Positions 32,219 to 49,545 of a stretch of DNA of 64,000 nt are shown piece after piece. The translations under genes and the position numbers were made by a program. The first letter of the stretch is position 1, and every line of letters begins with the position of its first letter. The notes under the pieces were generated by a model that saw nothing but the letters and a program-made list of their open reading frames with translations, had not been told where the DNA came from and did not search any database. This DNA comes from Hypomesus transpacificus (lineage: Eukaryota; Chordata; Actinopteri; Osmeriformes; Osmeridae), in assembly GCF_021917145.1 (NCBI RefSeq), contig NC_061064.1:3273137-3337136 (forward strand), read 5' to 3'.

Positions 32219-33407
32219 CATAAACACACCAACACACACACTCCTGGCGGTGATGCTCACTAATTACAGAGAGTAAGATCTCAAGGGGCCTGGGAAAACA
32301 GAGAAATCCCCCACGGCATGCTGGAACCTGTAGTTCCCTGCAGCATCTTGGGACGAGAAGTTCTCCCATTTAATCACACAGTCTCTTGCCTGCTGGTCAC
32401 ATGACCAAGAAGTAGGCCAGGTCCAGACAGAGGCCACGTGTGTGAAGCTGGAATAGTATTGTGTGTGTGTGTGTGTGTGGCTGGGGGTGGGGAATGAGAA
32501 GGGAGGGGGAGATGGACAGAGGGTGTCATCAGCTTCTGGGGTTTCAACATAAAGGATAAAGATAAATGACACACCACACACATCACACATACCCAACTCT
32601 CTCCCATACACACACAGAAATCCATACACTAACGCTGCCAAATCTAAGATGATAAGATGAGGTGTCGGAGTCTTTTGGAGATCGAGCCAAAAAACAAAGG
32701 AAACGGACACACACACACACACACACAAACACTTGCGCATATACACACCTACACACACACTCTATTTTGGTCCATGGCTTATAAAAGCTCATGGAGACTA
32801 ATAAACAGAGCTGGCAAAGGTTCTCACTCAAAGTTACTCATATTTTAGGCTGATTACAGTCAGATTAATCTAGTTTAAAAGGCAGTGGAACAATATGGAG
32901 AAGGAGCAATCAACAGACACAGTCTTCCCAAAGATGGCTATTTGGTTTACAGTAATAATTGAAAACGACCATGTTGATTTGGATGTCTCAGTTGGCTGAA
33001 GTGACTCTTCCATGCATTTATATTATTTATCATAATGAAGCTGATGTTTCATTAACGTGAAAAATCATTTCTGGCAGTTATATACGTGTGTGCATCCAGG
33101 GAGCCGGGAAAACAGGAGATCTCTCTTATGTCTCTCTTGTGTCCTTATGAGAGAACTTTGTTAATGTCTCGTTAACGGTGAACCGAGCTTCTCAGATTCC
33201 TTTGTATGACATGCATCCAGTCCTGTAAACCCTGTTAATGACCAGCAAGCCTAACGACATGACCTGCAGAACTGCACCTGAGACAAATTCAGATTCAGGA
33301 TGTCACCTCTACACACTGCACCAGTCCATACAGGCCAACGAGTGTTCACCGACTAAGATACCCAAGCATGAAAACACATGTGGGTAAACCATCAGGCTCA
33401 CAGGTTA

Positions 33408-33545
33408 ATTGATCAAAGGGGACAAACACAGTAGAGACTGTGTATCTGGCACATTGATCAAAGGGGACAAACACAGTAGAGACTGTGTATCTGGCAGATT
33501 GATCAAAGTGGACAAACACAGTAGAGACTGTGTATCTAACAGATT
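33408..33545 (+). repeat. 45-base tandem repeat, three copies
   Basis: Unit TTGATCAAAGGGGACAAACA then CAGTAGAGACTGTGTATCTG. Very similar copies, the last one diverging at its end. Confidence 0.9.
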
Positions 33546-34571
33546 GGCCAGCACTGAGGGACTTCAGAACATGGACCATACACACAGTAAAAGACAAAGA
33601 AAAGGGTACACCCTGACACACCCAGCAGTAATACACACAAACACAAACATACACACACACACACACACATACACGCACACACCTGAACACACACTTGAAT
33701 ACACACTACAAGATCAATATCTAATTTGACACAGCTCCCACCTTCATCAGGTGCGGCCAGCACAGCGAAATGTGTGACCTCCAACTTTAATCATTGGCGA
33801 CAATGACCCCATCTCTCCCTCCAACTACATGTGACAATGCAGCTTCCCATCGCACTGCGTGATTAGAAAGGGTTTGCTCTTGAGAGGGGAGTAAAGTGAA
33901 AAACAGAATTATCATTTAGAATAGCTAACTGTGACTGAGGTAAACAACTGACCGAAGTGGACAACACACTGTGGTTGAACTTCGCATTTTGTGTGTTTAT
34001 GTGCATGTGCGAGAGAGAAAAAGAGAGAGAGAAAAAGAGAAAAATAGAGAGAGAGAGAGAAAGAGGGAGAGAGAGAGAGAGAGAGAGAAAAAAAGAGAGA
34101 GAGAGAGGGAGGGAGATGAAGGGAGAGAGAGAGATGAAGAGTGAGAGAGAGATGAAGAGTGTGTGCATGTACCTCAATGTGTGACTGCCATAGGTGTGCA
34201 AATATGCGTGTGTATGTCATCGTGTGGGACTGTCTATGAGTGTATGTGTGTACATACGTGTTTGTACACATTACACTCTCCTGGGCGTGTTTCTCCCTCT
34301 GTGCTGGATTTGCATCTCAATGACAAAGTTTATCTGCCAAACTGGCTGCACTCTCTCTAACTCCCAGAGAAAAGCCCCATTAAAGATCCCCTTCAGAACC
34401 CAAAATACAAGCTAGATATATTCACTACCTCCCTCTTGGCAGACCTGCGATTCTCACAGCTTCCGGTAAAATGAAAAAGATAAACAACAAAGAAACAAAG
34501 TTCCTGTGAAGCTTTTTGTCCTTTCTGTGGTCCCATACTGTTTAAAACATCAGATACCACATTCTGTTTAT

Positions 34572-34606
<35 letters not shown>

Positions 34607-36040
34607 CACACACGCAGGTCTTTTAAACCCCTGTAGATATGTAACACCATGTGCTGTCAATCATTCCATGCAGCCAATCCTTGAAAGATTTTGACAGATA
34701 GAGTACTAGACTCCCATTGGACAACACAGCTGATCTGGCCCATTGACCCTGTCAATCTTGGTTCAGCAATCTCATCTTTCAATTCTGCAGAATGGTTGTG
34801 CAAAACAACCTTGCTGTGTTAAACACCCTTACATACTTAAACACAGACACACAGACACACGCACACTCATAGGAATCAAAAAATTTCACAAAATGGTGTG
34901 CGATACTGTGGTTATGTTTGCAGTTTTTGTGACTTGCTGCTTTGGGCTGCAGGGCACAAAGGTCTACAGGGGATCCGATCTTTAGTTCAGAGAGTGTTAT
35001 CATCACATAACAGAGACAGCTCCATTGTAAAACACAATTGCCCTCTCACAAGCAAGTGCACATCCCTACAGAAATACAGTGTGGAATGCACATTAACTGC
35101 AGAAGGATCACATTTACCCACAACAACCCCTGGGAAGGGGAGCAACAGTAAGAAGCATCCACACAATCACCAGACAACATTCAATGCACGGTAAAAATTC
35201 CAAGGCATGCAAAAAAAAGAAGCCTTCGACAAGCAAACAAAACAAATATAGCTTTTGTTTTCTTTTTTATCTTTTCGCTCAATAGTTTCTGGGTCATGTT
35301 ATTTCAGTCTTTAAATGCCTCCACGGCTAAAACCCATTAAATCCCTGACTTCTGGTTCTCCGCGCAGAACGTGCTCAGACTTCCTGGTGTCTTTAGTTTC
35401 TACTCTGTGCTGCCTGAACCTGGCTAGGTCATTCACAGTCCCTAAATGTACCTCTGCCTCTGCTCTCCCATTGGTCTAATCTGCGTGTGGGATGCCTAGA
35501 GACTTCTCCCAGACAAAACAACCAAAAGATAAAGAGTTCATGTTTCCGGTAAGTGTTCTTGTCCGTTAGACCTAACAGCTGTTTTTGGACAATTAGAACA
35601 AATAAAGACCAAGGCCAAAACATTGTCACAGTATACTTTTCTGATCAGATAGTAGAATGAGGCCATGGGAAACTACAACCTGGGATCTTATTATATTTGA
35701 GCTGATAAAAGCTGCACAAATAGTCCTTATGACTTGCACAAGCTGTATGGCGCTAAACACACACACAAACAGGTTAATAACTTATATTAAAAAGATAACG
35801 GGAGCTCTTAATGGGATCGTTTTATCTGATTTCATTACCCTGATTGGCTTGACTCCCCCCCCTTCCCCATTATTGAGGAGCTGGATCTTTAGTGACCCCT
35901 GGTGGAACTTAGCTCCATGTAGCACCTGCAATATTACAGTGTTTCGAAAGAACCAAAACTTGGAACACATTTTTCCATATCTGTTTATTTGCATAAAGGT
36001 TTCAGTCATACACAAGCAATAGCAAAGCCCTTGATATCTT

Positions 36041-38244
36041 TCAATATGACATTTTTATTCAGTCGGCAACTTGGCACAAAACACACAGGAGTGCCATTTA
36101 CCTGGTAGTGTGACTTGCTTCACCCTCTTTTACAAGAACATCTTAAGACCATTAAGGCTGCTTAACCAGATCTATGAGGTTGGATCATTAGTAAGCTGAC
36201 AGTAAGGAGACAGATGGGGAAGCAGGACAGTTGACAACAGTGACGAGGCATCATTAAGCATTGACACAGGCCACACAGCAAGGACTGTCACCCACATCCA
36301 CAAAAACGGCAACAGTCATTCAACTGAAATCTTCACAAACCGAGTGGAATTCTGGGACCCGTCTGTGTTTAACTGGGTTGGCTGTGAAGAGCTGGCATGA
36401 GGGACAGACGATGCACTCTGATTTGACCATCTGAAGCTGCAACTATTCCAATCCACTCATTTATTTACCGTTCAAACAAATGTAGGCTGAGAGTTAAAAA
36501 TATGTCAAGAACTCACATCAATGTAGTGTTTCTGGTTTGAACCAGTCTTTAGTAGTTTGCAACCTCAGTCTTCCCTTGAATCAAATCACGTCTTTGTACA
36601 TGGCGTGCTTCTCTGTGTCGTGTATATTGTGTATAGTGTGTGTAGTGTATCTTGTGTATAGTGTGTGTGTAGTGTATATTGTGTATAGTGTGTGTGTAGT
36701 GTGTGGGTTGAGGAAGAAGACAAACACAAAGCAAATCCCTAGCCTTGAAATCTTGCCTGGACTGCCAAGCAATTTTCCATCCGGACATCTGCCCATGCAG
36801 CAAGCATTGGCTCTCATCCAAATATTAAAAAGGTTGGGATCAATTCCCAGAGAATGCCAGTTCAAACTGTTAGTCTATCTATAATTCAATAGGTTCACCA
36901 GGACTGACCCCTAACATTGAATGCAGTTCATAATCAAATGACTTTTTAAACCTTCTTTACTGGAAAGAACAACACATCTCCTCTGCACCCCAGCATGTTC
37001 TGAAACTCTTCCCTTTTTCAAAAGATAAAGCCTAGTCATCCTAGGAAGAAGAAAAACCACTATCACAGCAACGTCTTGGTGGTAGCAAGATAACTTAAGA
37101 TAATTGTGCTCATAAGATACCTTTGCTCCACAAAGCTGACCACACAACCCATACAGTTATGGCAAGTTATGGCAGGGTCAAAGTTCTCAGGCAGTGCTAT
37201 CTGGACTGGAGTATAATCATCTTGGTCGACTTACGCCCCAAACAACAGTCCTGGGCTCAGGGTACGTCATCCCTCATACTCACATTGAGCAACACAGGGA
37301 AGATGCTATACCTGACCCAGGGGGGGGCTATAGGTGGGGGCAACTTCCTGCTCACAGAGGAAGTAGGCCCACAGACCCCAACGGGGAGCATGAAGAGAGA
37401 TAAGAGGACAGTTAGTGTCAGTAAGCTCTCCAGACAGCCCTTAAAAGCACTATGTCATAATGGGCTTCATAAACTAACCCCCGACAACACAGAGAAATGA
37501 ACAATATGAAAACAAGTAAGGCACATCGACTACTGATCTTAATAATAATAATAATACAAATAATAATAAAAAAACAAACACTTGAAATGACATCTTAGCT
37601 GAATGTTTAGGTTCATTTGTTTCTACAACCAAGCATGATACAATACATTGGCGCATGAAAAGCTACTGTTGGGCAAGGCTGACCAGGAACCAAGCATCAA
37701 GGGCTACCAACAAAAAGCAAGTAAAACACAAACAGTGAAAATATACTGCGCCGTAACACCGCTATTTCTTGAAGGATGGAGTCTGGGCCCTGAATCTGGA
37801 GCTCACAGAGACAGTTCCTGTCACTGCCGTCAGCAACACACACACACAAACCTTAAAAATATAAAGATCACCATTCACTAGCATAATCAGTCAACCACAC
37901 CATATGGCATGGTCACAGCTAGCGTCAGGTACGCACACAGCATCAGCACCCTGGTCCTGAGACCACAGCACCAACCTGAGGGGCAGCCAGGAGCATAGAG
38001 GACTGCACACCTAGCTGTGGGCTAGCATCCCCACACACTGGCCCTCCTGTTCTCTGAGAGCCCACGGCTCCTGTCTGTGTTCTGTGGCTCACGGGGAGCA
38101 TGCGTGAAAGGGTGTTTCTTCTCTCCAGAAATGAGTAGGCACGTCTTGGTAGCAAGCAGCAGTGAGTCAGTAGGTCACGGTCGACGCCTCGCCCCTTTGT
38201 CCATGTCCTCCTTGGGGGGACGGGGGGGGGACGACGACACTGGA
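36041..38244 (-). other. nf2b: nf2b 3' UTR (probable)
   Basis: About 2.2 kb after the nf2b stop on the minus strand, with an AATAAA (complement of TTTATT) at 36054-36059. A GT-rich minisatellite at 36615-36710 lies inside it. The extent is inferred from the signal. Confidence 0.45.
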
Positions 38245-42519
<4,275 letters not shown>

Positions 42520-42547
42520 CTTGGCGTCTTGATTGTAGATGTGATAC

Positions 42548-43364
42548 CTTTTGAAAACGCAACATAAAATCCATGATCACACATTACATTTGTGGTTGTA
42601 TCGCAGTGAGTGATTGCTAGAACACTTCTTATTTATAATGATTAGCACACAATTGTGCAGGATAGCAAGCTGGAAATAGACAGCTAACCAGTACTGTAAG
42701 TTGACCAGCTGTGTGCTAGGCTTTCTTGCTCTGCTTCTAGCTACAACAGTTGGTAAACCGGAAGGAATGATCATCTAACAATACCTTCGAATGTCGTTTT
42801 ACTAGATGTAGTCCGTGTAGTGACCTGGAAAAAAAGAGTAAACTTTTTCGGGCCAAAGTCAAAGGACGACGGTCAGAAAAGGTCTGAGCAAATGGTTAGC
42901 AAGCTAGCAGGTAGCTAGCTAAACTAGCAAGCACTCGCTACCAAAATGCGATTAACCCTGCGCTTTAAAACAAATCAAAAGCAAAGTACAGGGATGAACA
43001 TAACTGTTTACAATCGTCCATAATGACAAACACGCCATTCAGAAAATTCAGATTCATTCGCTACGGGTGTCAGACTGGACGGTAAGCAGGTTGCTAGCTA
43101 GCTAGCTAACACACTGGCTAATGTAACGTGAGCTAGCTGGCATGTTTAGCTAAGACTTTCCAGAAACTATTGTTTTGACTCCAAAGTTGCTCGCTCAGCA
43201 CTCTACAGGTGGGAACGTGAATTACATCGGCAGTGGTTACAAATCTGGCGCGTGCGCTTTGACAAGTTGAACATTGCACTTGCAATGCAATGTATTGCTA
43301 ATGCAACTGGCCACGACTGTGTAAGCACAATTCAAATACGACAGTTCTCTAGAGTTAAAGAGTA
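42548..43364. promoter_or_regulatory. nf2b 5' untranslated region and divergent promoter with mettl27
   Basis: Minus-strand splice signals suggest an nf2b 5' UTR intron: donor GAAG|GTATTG near 42784 and acceptor TTCAAAAG near 42549. The two genes diverge from within about 0.85 kb. The interval contains repeated AGCTAGCT-type motifs (42905-43140). No TATA box is clear. A shared promoter is inferred from arrangement. Confidence 0.45.
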
Positions 43365-44816
43365 ATGTCAGTTACCAGAACGTTTGCGGACGTGAAGAAA
43401 GTTATCTTATCTGCACACAGAAACACAGAAGCTGACGATAAAGTTGGCTTCTACGACACATGGGCAGATAATTATGACCAGGTAATGTGTAAACCTAAAA
43501 TACTTCCAACTATAAAAACACGCACATAACATTACCTTCTGCGTTAAATTAATCACCACAACCTTGCCAATGGTAGCTGTAAATAAACAGATTGAATGTA
43601 TGTGCTTTGGTTCAGTGTTCAGGAAACGCTACACACAAAATAGCAAACTCTAGCGGCTGTCGTGGGTTACACTTGTGGAACCCCATACATTCCCAACAAC
43701 GTAAACAAACGACGGAAATCAATGTTGTCGATTTATGCCATGCGTGTAATTCCGTTGTAATTCCCGATTTTCTAGGATGTAGGTATTCTGGACTACCGAG
43801 CTCCAAATCTTGCTGCAAATTGCCTGTCCTGTAGTTTCCATGGGGATCGAGAGGAGGCTGTGGTTTTGGATGTTGCATGTGGTACTGGATTGGTCGCTGC
43901 ACAGGAAAGTACACAACCGGACCCATAACCGAGTCAATAATCACAGAAATTGAAATGTGGTCACGCTTATATACTATCCTTAAATATTCATACGTCACAA
44001 TAATGAATAACCAAATGTCTCTTATATGTTTACTTGTAAACAGATGAAGAAGATGGGCTTTGGTGATTTTGTGGGTGTTGATGGGAGCAAAGGCATGTTG
44101 GAGCTGGCGAGTAATACAGGGCTTTATCAGGACCTCAAGCACTGCGTGCTCGGAGTGGAGTCATTGCCTGTCCAGTCAGGTATCCTATGTATTGAACTGT
44201 CAACTCCATGTAAATAGCAATTTATATTATTGATAATGTATATTATTAATTTTTATGAATGAATTAAGGTCATTACTGTGCTGGGATCCAAATGGTAATC
44301 CACTCACTTATCCTGTATTATCAGTCCTCAGTGTTTCTAATTATATTCTTCTCTCAATCTCTCACCATCTTCTCCTGTAGGTTCGTTTGATGTAGTTGTG
44401 ATTGTCGGAGCTCTGAGTGTTGGTCAGGTACCTGTAGCTGTGGTGAGAGAGCTGTGCCAGGCTGCCAAACCAGGTAAAGGCTAATCTGTTTCAGTATAAT
44501 GAGTAAGGCTTGACAACTACTTAGACCTACAAAGATGAGCAAACCCACATACCTTATGCTCTACCTGTTCCCAGGGGGCTATGTTTGCATGACAACCAGA
44601 GGTAACCACGACAACGTGGATTACAAGGCATCCCTGGAGCATGAGCTGAATCTCATGGAAGTGGAGGGGCTCTGGTGTCGGGTGATGGTCACAGAGGTTG
44701 AGAACTGGGAGAGAGCAGTTTCCGATCAGGAGGATGGATACATACCTGGAGCAGTATACCTGTATCAGAGGTCACTAAGGCAACGGAGCACATCATCATC
44801 ATCATCACCAAAGTGA
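43365..44816 (+). CDS. mettl27: Methyltransferase-like 27 (Williams-Beuren region methyltransferase)
   Basis: Five exons, 43365-43481, 43776-43904, 44044-44179, 44381-44473 and 44575-44816, encode 238 residues. Class I SAM-methyltransferase fold: FYDTWADNYDQD upstream helix, motif I VVLDVACGTGLVAA (SAM-binding glycine loop), FVGVDGSKGMLELA (acidic ribose-binding loop), FDVVVIVGALSVGQVP and KPGGYVCMTTRGN. These align block by block with human METTL27; the substrate is unknown. Oddity: intron 2 must be cut at CAG|GAAAGT (43904/43905) to keep the frame and the alignment (AAQ-MKKMGFGDFVGVDGS). That gives a GA-AG intron, a perfect donor except for A in place of T at +2. The C-terminus carries a poly-Ser run, SSSSSPK. 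It lies beside the cldn3/4-like cluster, as in human 7q11.23. Confidence 0.94.
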
Positions 44817-46533
44817 CTATGCATCTGCAGGACATATAAGAAGCTGTTTGTTTGTGCAGGAAACAATAGTTTTTTGTTGATTTTGTTGGTGTAAATCCTC
44901 TATTTAAGTTTCTCCAGACCCCACTACCACAACGTCCTGTTCAAACCCTAGATTTGCAGTGCTGTCTGACCAAACTGTGGTGGGAAGGTCTGGGGCAGTT
45001 GAGACAATGACAAGGCTAACCAGTCTTGACTGAAATATATGTCTAGACGACTGTTTTTTTTTGTGAATTTACTGTAAATGTACCACTAGGTTGCAGTATT
45101 TACCCAGCAGTTAAGAATATCTTTGGGTCTTACTCTGAAAAGAGACAATATCAGGACAGAAGCAACTGAAAATCTTGAACAAGCTCAACAGATACGTCAG
45201 TCTTGTTTGCCTGTGACGTTGTTGCTAAATTTGGACTTTATCTTGACAGTCTATTGTCTGAGATTCTTTAACCTGACATCATCCTCCCCCCTCTGCCTGC
45301 TCATGTAGTGATCTCATCCCTGTTAGCCATGACTAATACACACACACACCCACAAATACCCAGACCAACATCATTCAATGTCATGTCAAGAACATTATTC
45401 CCCCCCCCCCACTCACAATTCAACTCTCTTCAGACACTAACACATACATACTGTTGTCATACATACACGGCACACTAAGTCAGTGCCACATCAATGTATT
45501 GTAGATCTTTCATGGCATTCTTTGAACAAGATGGTTCTAGAAGACCTGAACATTCTATCCTTGGAGATGTAGTAATCTCATCACCCACATATCCTATGTC
45601 AGCCTTCGAAGGACTTTATATTGACATTTGTATGTTGATACATCTTGTTAAGTCTCTCTGTACCTTACAAACAGCTCTGTATTTAAGTTGATGTTTTAAT
45701 CACGAGTCATTGTTCTATTTGTGTCCAATGTTCATGTATTATACTATTTTAATTCAAGAAGTTTTTTGATTCCTCTCTGATCATTATTTGTTAGTTTACG
45801 TAAAAAAAAAAATCTCTCTAAAAGAGCATATTTAATTTTTCTTATATTTTAAATCTTTGTGTCTGGTCCAGAAAACACACTACACTATTCTACACCTGGA
45901 AAAATAAAATGCAGATGAAAGTATCACAGATGTTTCAATCAACAAATCCAGGAAAATCACATGGTCTGGACTAAGTGAAACTCAATTTGAATAATACACA
46001 AACACCTTGTTTCTGTGCTCTCTCACTGCCAGTCTGCCTGAGCTCACTCTCTGTCAAACCGGTTTATCTGGTGGCTTCCAAGTATGAATGGTGACACTGG
46101 ATGTAATGGCTTTTTTAGACCGCACATACAAACCAGAGAACGTCCATTTTCCTAACTCTATAAACAGTCCATAGGAGTGTCCATTTTACGATACAAAAAC
46201 CAAACAGAACCCTTTCGTTATATCTTTACTGGAAAAGTATCAAAGAGCTTTAACATAAATTCACAGCTACAACATCAACGTAATATTTTTACATCAAATG
46301 ACAAAACGTTTAGTGTGTTCATCTAAAGTGTATTACAAACTCATAGTAAAAAGCATGCAACCTCTTTCAGTGCAAAATAGACTCAATCCTTCATCTATTA
46401 TAACGATCCACTCCATATGACAAGTGACCATAGAGCAAAAACAACATTGCATATTATTAGTATTTGCATAAAAAGGTAATCATTCTTAAATGTCTCTGAG
46501 TCTGTGTTTGTGTGCACGTGTGTGCCTATGCTC
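44817..46533. other. mettl27 3' UTR and spacer to the claudin cluster
   Basis: AT-rich, with an AATAAA at 45903-45908 that would end a 1.1-kb mettl27 3' UTR. A short C run lies at 45401-45410. The right part may be 3' UTR of the convergent claudin gene. No other gene is supported. Confidence 0.45.
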
Positions 46534-47496
46534 TCATATGTATGTTTTTCCCGCATTTAAAGATGACGATTCCTGAAGATTAGACTTGGTTGACTCTGCA
46601 AAACTCTCCTCAGACACAACTTGTTTCAGCTGCTCAGACTTTGTAGACACCACTTCACTCAGCTCTGACCTACTGGAATCTAGTCTCTGCATCTGAGACT
46701 TTGTGGACGGTGCCTTACTCCCTCCTGACCCCCAAGACCCTAGCGGGACTTCCTGTCCAGCCACAGAAGGTGCCACCGCCCAGGGAGGCTGCTTGTACAT
46801 CAGTCCCCTGGTCGAAGACATCGTGGGGGTTCTCCGGCTGCGCTGTGAGGCTGCCTGGCTGGATCCTCCAGTGGATGAGCGGACCACAAGGTAACGCACT
46901 GAGGGGCTCCTGTCTTCCTCGTCATTCTTCCGGGGTAAGGAGGTGAAGATGAATAACCCCCCTCCCAAGATGAGGAGGATGGCTGCTCCAAAGCCCATGT
47001 ACAGACACGCCCCCAACTCCCTCCTCTCCGTGTCTGTGGCGACGCTGTAGAACTGTCGGACAACCGTTCCGGCCGTCCAGGACGTAGGGATCAGACACAG
47101 CAGCCCGGTCACCGCTAAAGTGACTCCTGCCGCCAAGGAAACCTTGACCTTAGCCTTGCCCGCTGCTTCATCCAGGAAGCGAGTGCATTTCCCGCCGACG
47201 AAGGCCAATAGGAGTCCGACGGCGCCGATGACGATAGCGAAGGAGATGAGAGCGCGGGCGGCCTGCAGGTCGGAGCTTAAAGCCAGCATGGAGTCGTAGG
47301 GCTTACACTGGACATGACCCGTGCTCTGGCTCGCACACGTCATCCAGATGCCCTCCCAGATGATCACCGCGGTGATTATGTTGCTGCCCACGAAGGCTGT
47401 GACCCGCCAGAAGGGAAGCACACTGGTGACAATGACCAGGGCCCAGCCCAGCAGGCTCAGGGCACTGGCCACCATTTGCGTCCCTAGAGAAGCCAT
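46534..47496 (-). CDS. Claudin with long cytoplasmic tail (320 residues)
   Basis: Single-exon claudin. Residues 1-190 have the four-pass layout: TM1 about 8-28, first loop with W30, the W47-GIW(49-51)-C54-C64 signature, TM2 after DLQAARAL, then KCTRFLDE, TM3, a short second loop with FYSVATDTERRELG, and TM4. The remaining 130 residues form a Ser/Lys-rich tail, far longer than the usual 25-40. It contains three spaced STKS units (PSTKSQMQ, VSTKSEQL, ESTKSNLQ), which look like repeats and could be phosphorylated. It ends GKTYI, a PDZ-ligand variant of the common YV. It belongs to the cldn3/4-like group by sequence and position; no exact orthologue name is claimed. The start is supported by MASLGTQM, the usual claudin opening. 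Confidence 0.93.
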   Translation of the reverse strand: MASLGTQMVASALSLLGWALVIVTSVLPFWRVTAFVGSNIITAVIIWEGIWMTCASQSTGHVQCKPYDSMLALSSDLQAARALISFAIVIGAVGLLLAFVGGKCTRFLDEAAGKAKVKVSLAAGVTLAVTGLLCLIPTSWTAGTVVRQFYSVATDTERRELGACLYMGFGAAILLILGGGLFIFTSLPRKNDEEDRSPSVRYLVVRSSTGGSSQAASQRSRRTPTMSSTRGLMYKQPPWAVAPSVAGQEVPLGSWGSGGSKAPSTKSQMQRLDSSRSELSEVVSTKSEQLKQVVSEESFAESTKSNLQESSSLNAGKTYI

Positions 47497-47802
47497 GGCG
47501 GTACAGGTTGCTTGGCTTTGTCTGCACCCTCTGGTCCTGTTTTGTGTCTCTCAGGCTGTAAGAAGACCTGCTGGTCCAGCCCTGGCTCCTGTTCCTCACT
47601 CAAGTCGACGTGCCAGATGTCCAGTCAGCTTTGCTTTGTTCCAATCTCACCACTCCTGTCAACATATCATCAGTGTACAATTAATGACTTTAGTCCTTCT
47701 CTACGCACTCATCTAATGCTACCTGATTGCAGGTGTGCACCTGCATTGCCTACCGGTATCTGTTTACTGACAGCATTCCCTGCTCACTCTCCTTTGCTCT
47801 CA

Positions 47803-47895
<93 letters not shown>

Positions 47896-49545
47896 TCGCT
47901 TGCTCGCTCTCTCTCTTTCTCTCCCTCTGTCTCTCTCTGTCTCTCTCTGTCTCTGTCCCTCTCGTTTCCCTCTCGTTCCCCTCTACTTATTTTTCTCTCT
48001 GTATTTTTCTCACCTGTAGTGATCTAGGTATACTGCACCTTACTAGTGAGAGAAAGAAAGAGCGAGATGGTGGGAGGGTCAGGGCTTACTGTGTGTGTCT
48101 CTGACAGCTGTGACATCATCACCTTCTGTCACCAGCTGTAAGATCATCACCTTCTGACTCAGCTAAGCAAGATTCTTTGCCAGTAGAAAAAGTTGTGTCC
48201 TTGTTTTGTAGATACTAAGAGGCAGCATTTTCTCATGATCAATATCTCATAAAATCTTTGCATTGAGAATTTGATATTAAAGCAAAAAGGTGGGGTGATA
48301 CACTAATCTTGCTGTCTTTTTAATAGAGGATACGTTTTTTTAAATAAATCTATCTTGTTTTGCTACAACTGTTATTTGTGGATTTCTAATTGTGTTTGGG
48401 AGTGTAGTATCATGCGATAGTGTGTGTGTGTGGGTGTGTCTGTTTGTGTGTGTGTGTGTGTGTGTGTAATAAGATATTCTGAGAAGTCCATTTATTCAAA
48501 CAAAAGAGGATTCTCTGTGAAACCAGTTTGAAACCGTATGCCCCGACACCATGCTCCCTGTTGAATATCCCTTTTCATCTTTACAACCCCTTCTTTTTTT
48601 AATCCCACTCTTCTTTGATGTTTTGATGTAAGGAAACCTTGTGGGTGGTCGATTCAATAACGTCTCCTTTTATTAGGAAAGCCTTTCAAGAACAAACACA
48701 CAATTCTAACTGAACATGACAGTGTTTATGTTGTGTTTGAGGTGATGTATATCTTCTCAGCTGGGCATGAAAAGAGAAGCCACCATGTTTATACTGAAAA
48801 CAGAGTCGACGATGTAACGTTTTAAAAGAAAAACATTCTGTTTCCATTTTCCTTACCTGTGTTTATCCCACACAAATAGATGTAGGTATGTTGGTCAGCA
48901 ATGAATGATGCTATGCAAAAATCTGTATAAACTTGTTCTGTTACACTCACACAGACTCACACATACCTTATAGTGACATTGTTCTTGCAGTGTGTCACAT
49001 GTCCTAGTTACATGACCTGTTAGTACAGATTCCTTCATGTGTAAATACTCTTAAACAGCCCAATGACTTCCTTTGGTATTTGTCACATATTGGTGAGCCT
49101 TCATAAACAAACTCAGACACAACAAAATACAAGAAATATGTAAGCTTAGGTCTGTCTTTCATAGACATTTCTTTGCAGTAATGATGTCTGTGTTTTAGTA
49201 AAGCAGCACATGATATGCCATGTTGAGTATGTTACAGAAAAATAAACACACAAAAACAAACAATACTCCCACCAATAAACAAATACAAAGACTACTGATA
49301 TAGTGCCTGTCTGATTCATGAACTATTATTGTAATTTTTGCAATATCCTTGGAACAAGTTCCACAAAGAATGAAAAAACACGTGATTCCACTCAAATACT
49401 CACAAACTTACATTTACATAGACGTCTTTGTCAGTTAGACAATTTAAAAGAAAGGCCCCAAGTAGTAAATAAGCCGGAACTCTTCCCCGCAGTAAATCCT
49501 TCCAACCTGTTACCTACATTTTCTTTCTTGCAACTGATTTATTCC
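47497..49545. other. Spacer within the claudin cluster with CT and GT microsatellites
   Basis: No gene is supported. It contains a CT tract of about 85 bases (47809-47893) followed by interrupted CT/TC sequence to about 48000, and a GT tract (48420-48468). Confidence 0.6.
47809..47893 (+). repeat. CT microsatellite
   Basis: About 85 bases of CT dinucleotides, with interrupted CT sequence continuing to about 48000. Confidence 0.95.

Noticed and set aside
33409-33729. Open frame with repeated peptide
   Set aside because: The 45-base tandem repeat is a multiple of three, so the frame stays open by length alone; it ends in CA repeats.
47512-48104. Long Leu/Ser-rich open frames
   Set aside because: They are translations of the CT microsatellite with no start context or family support.
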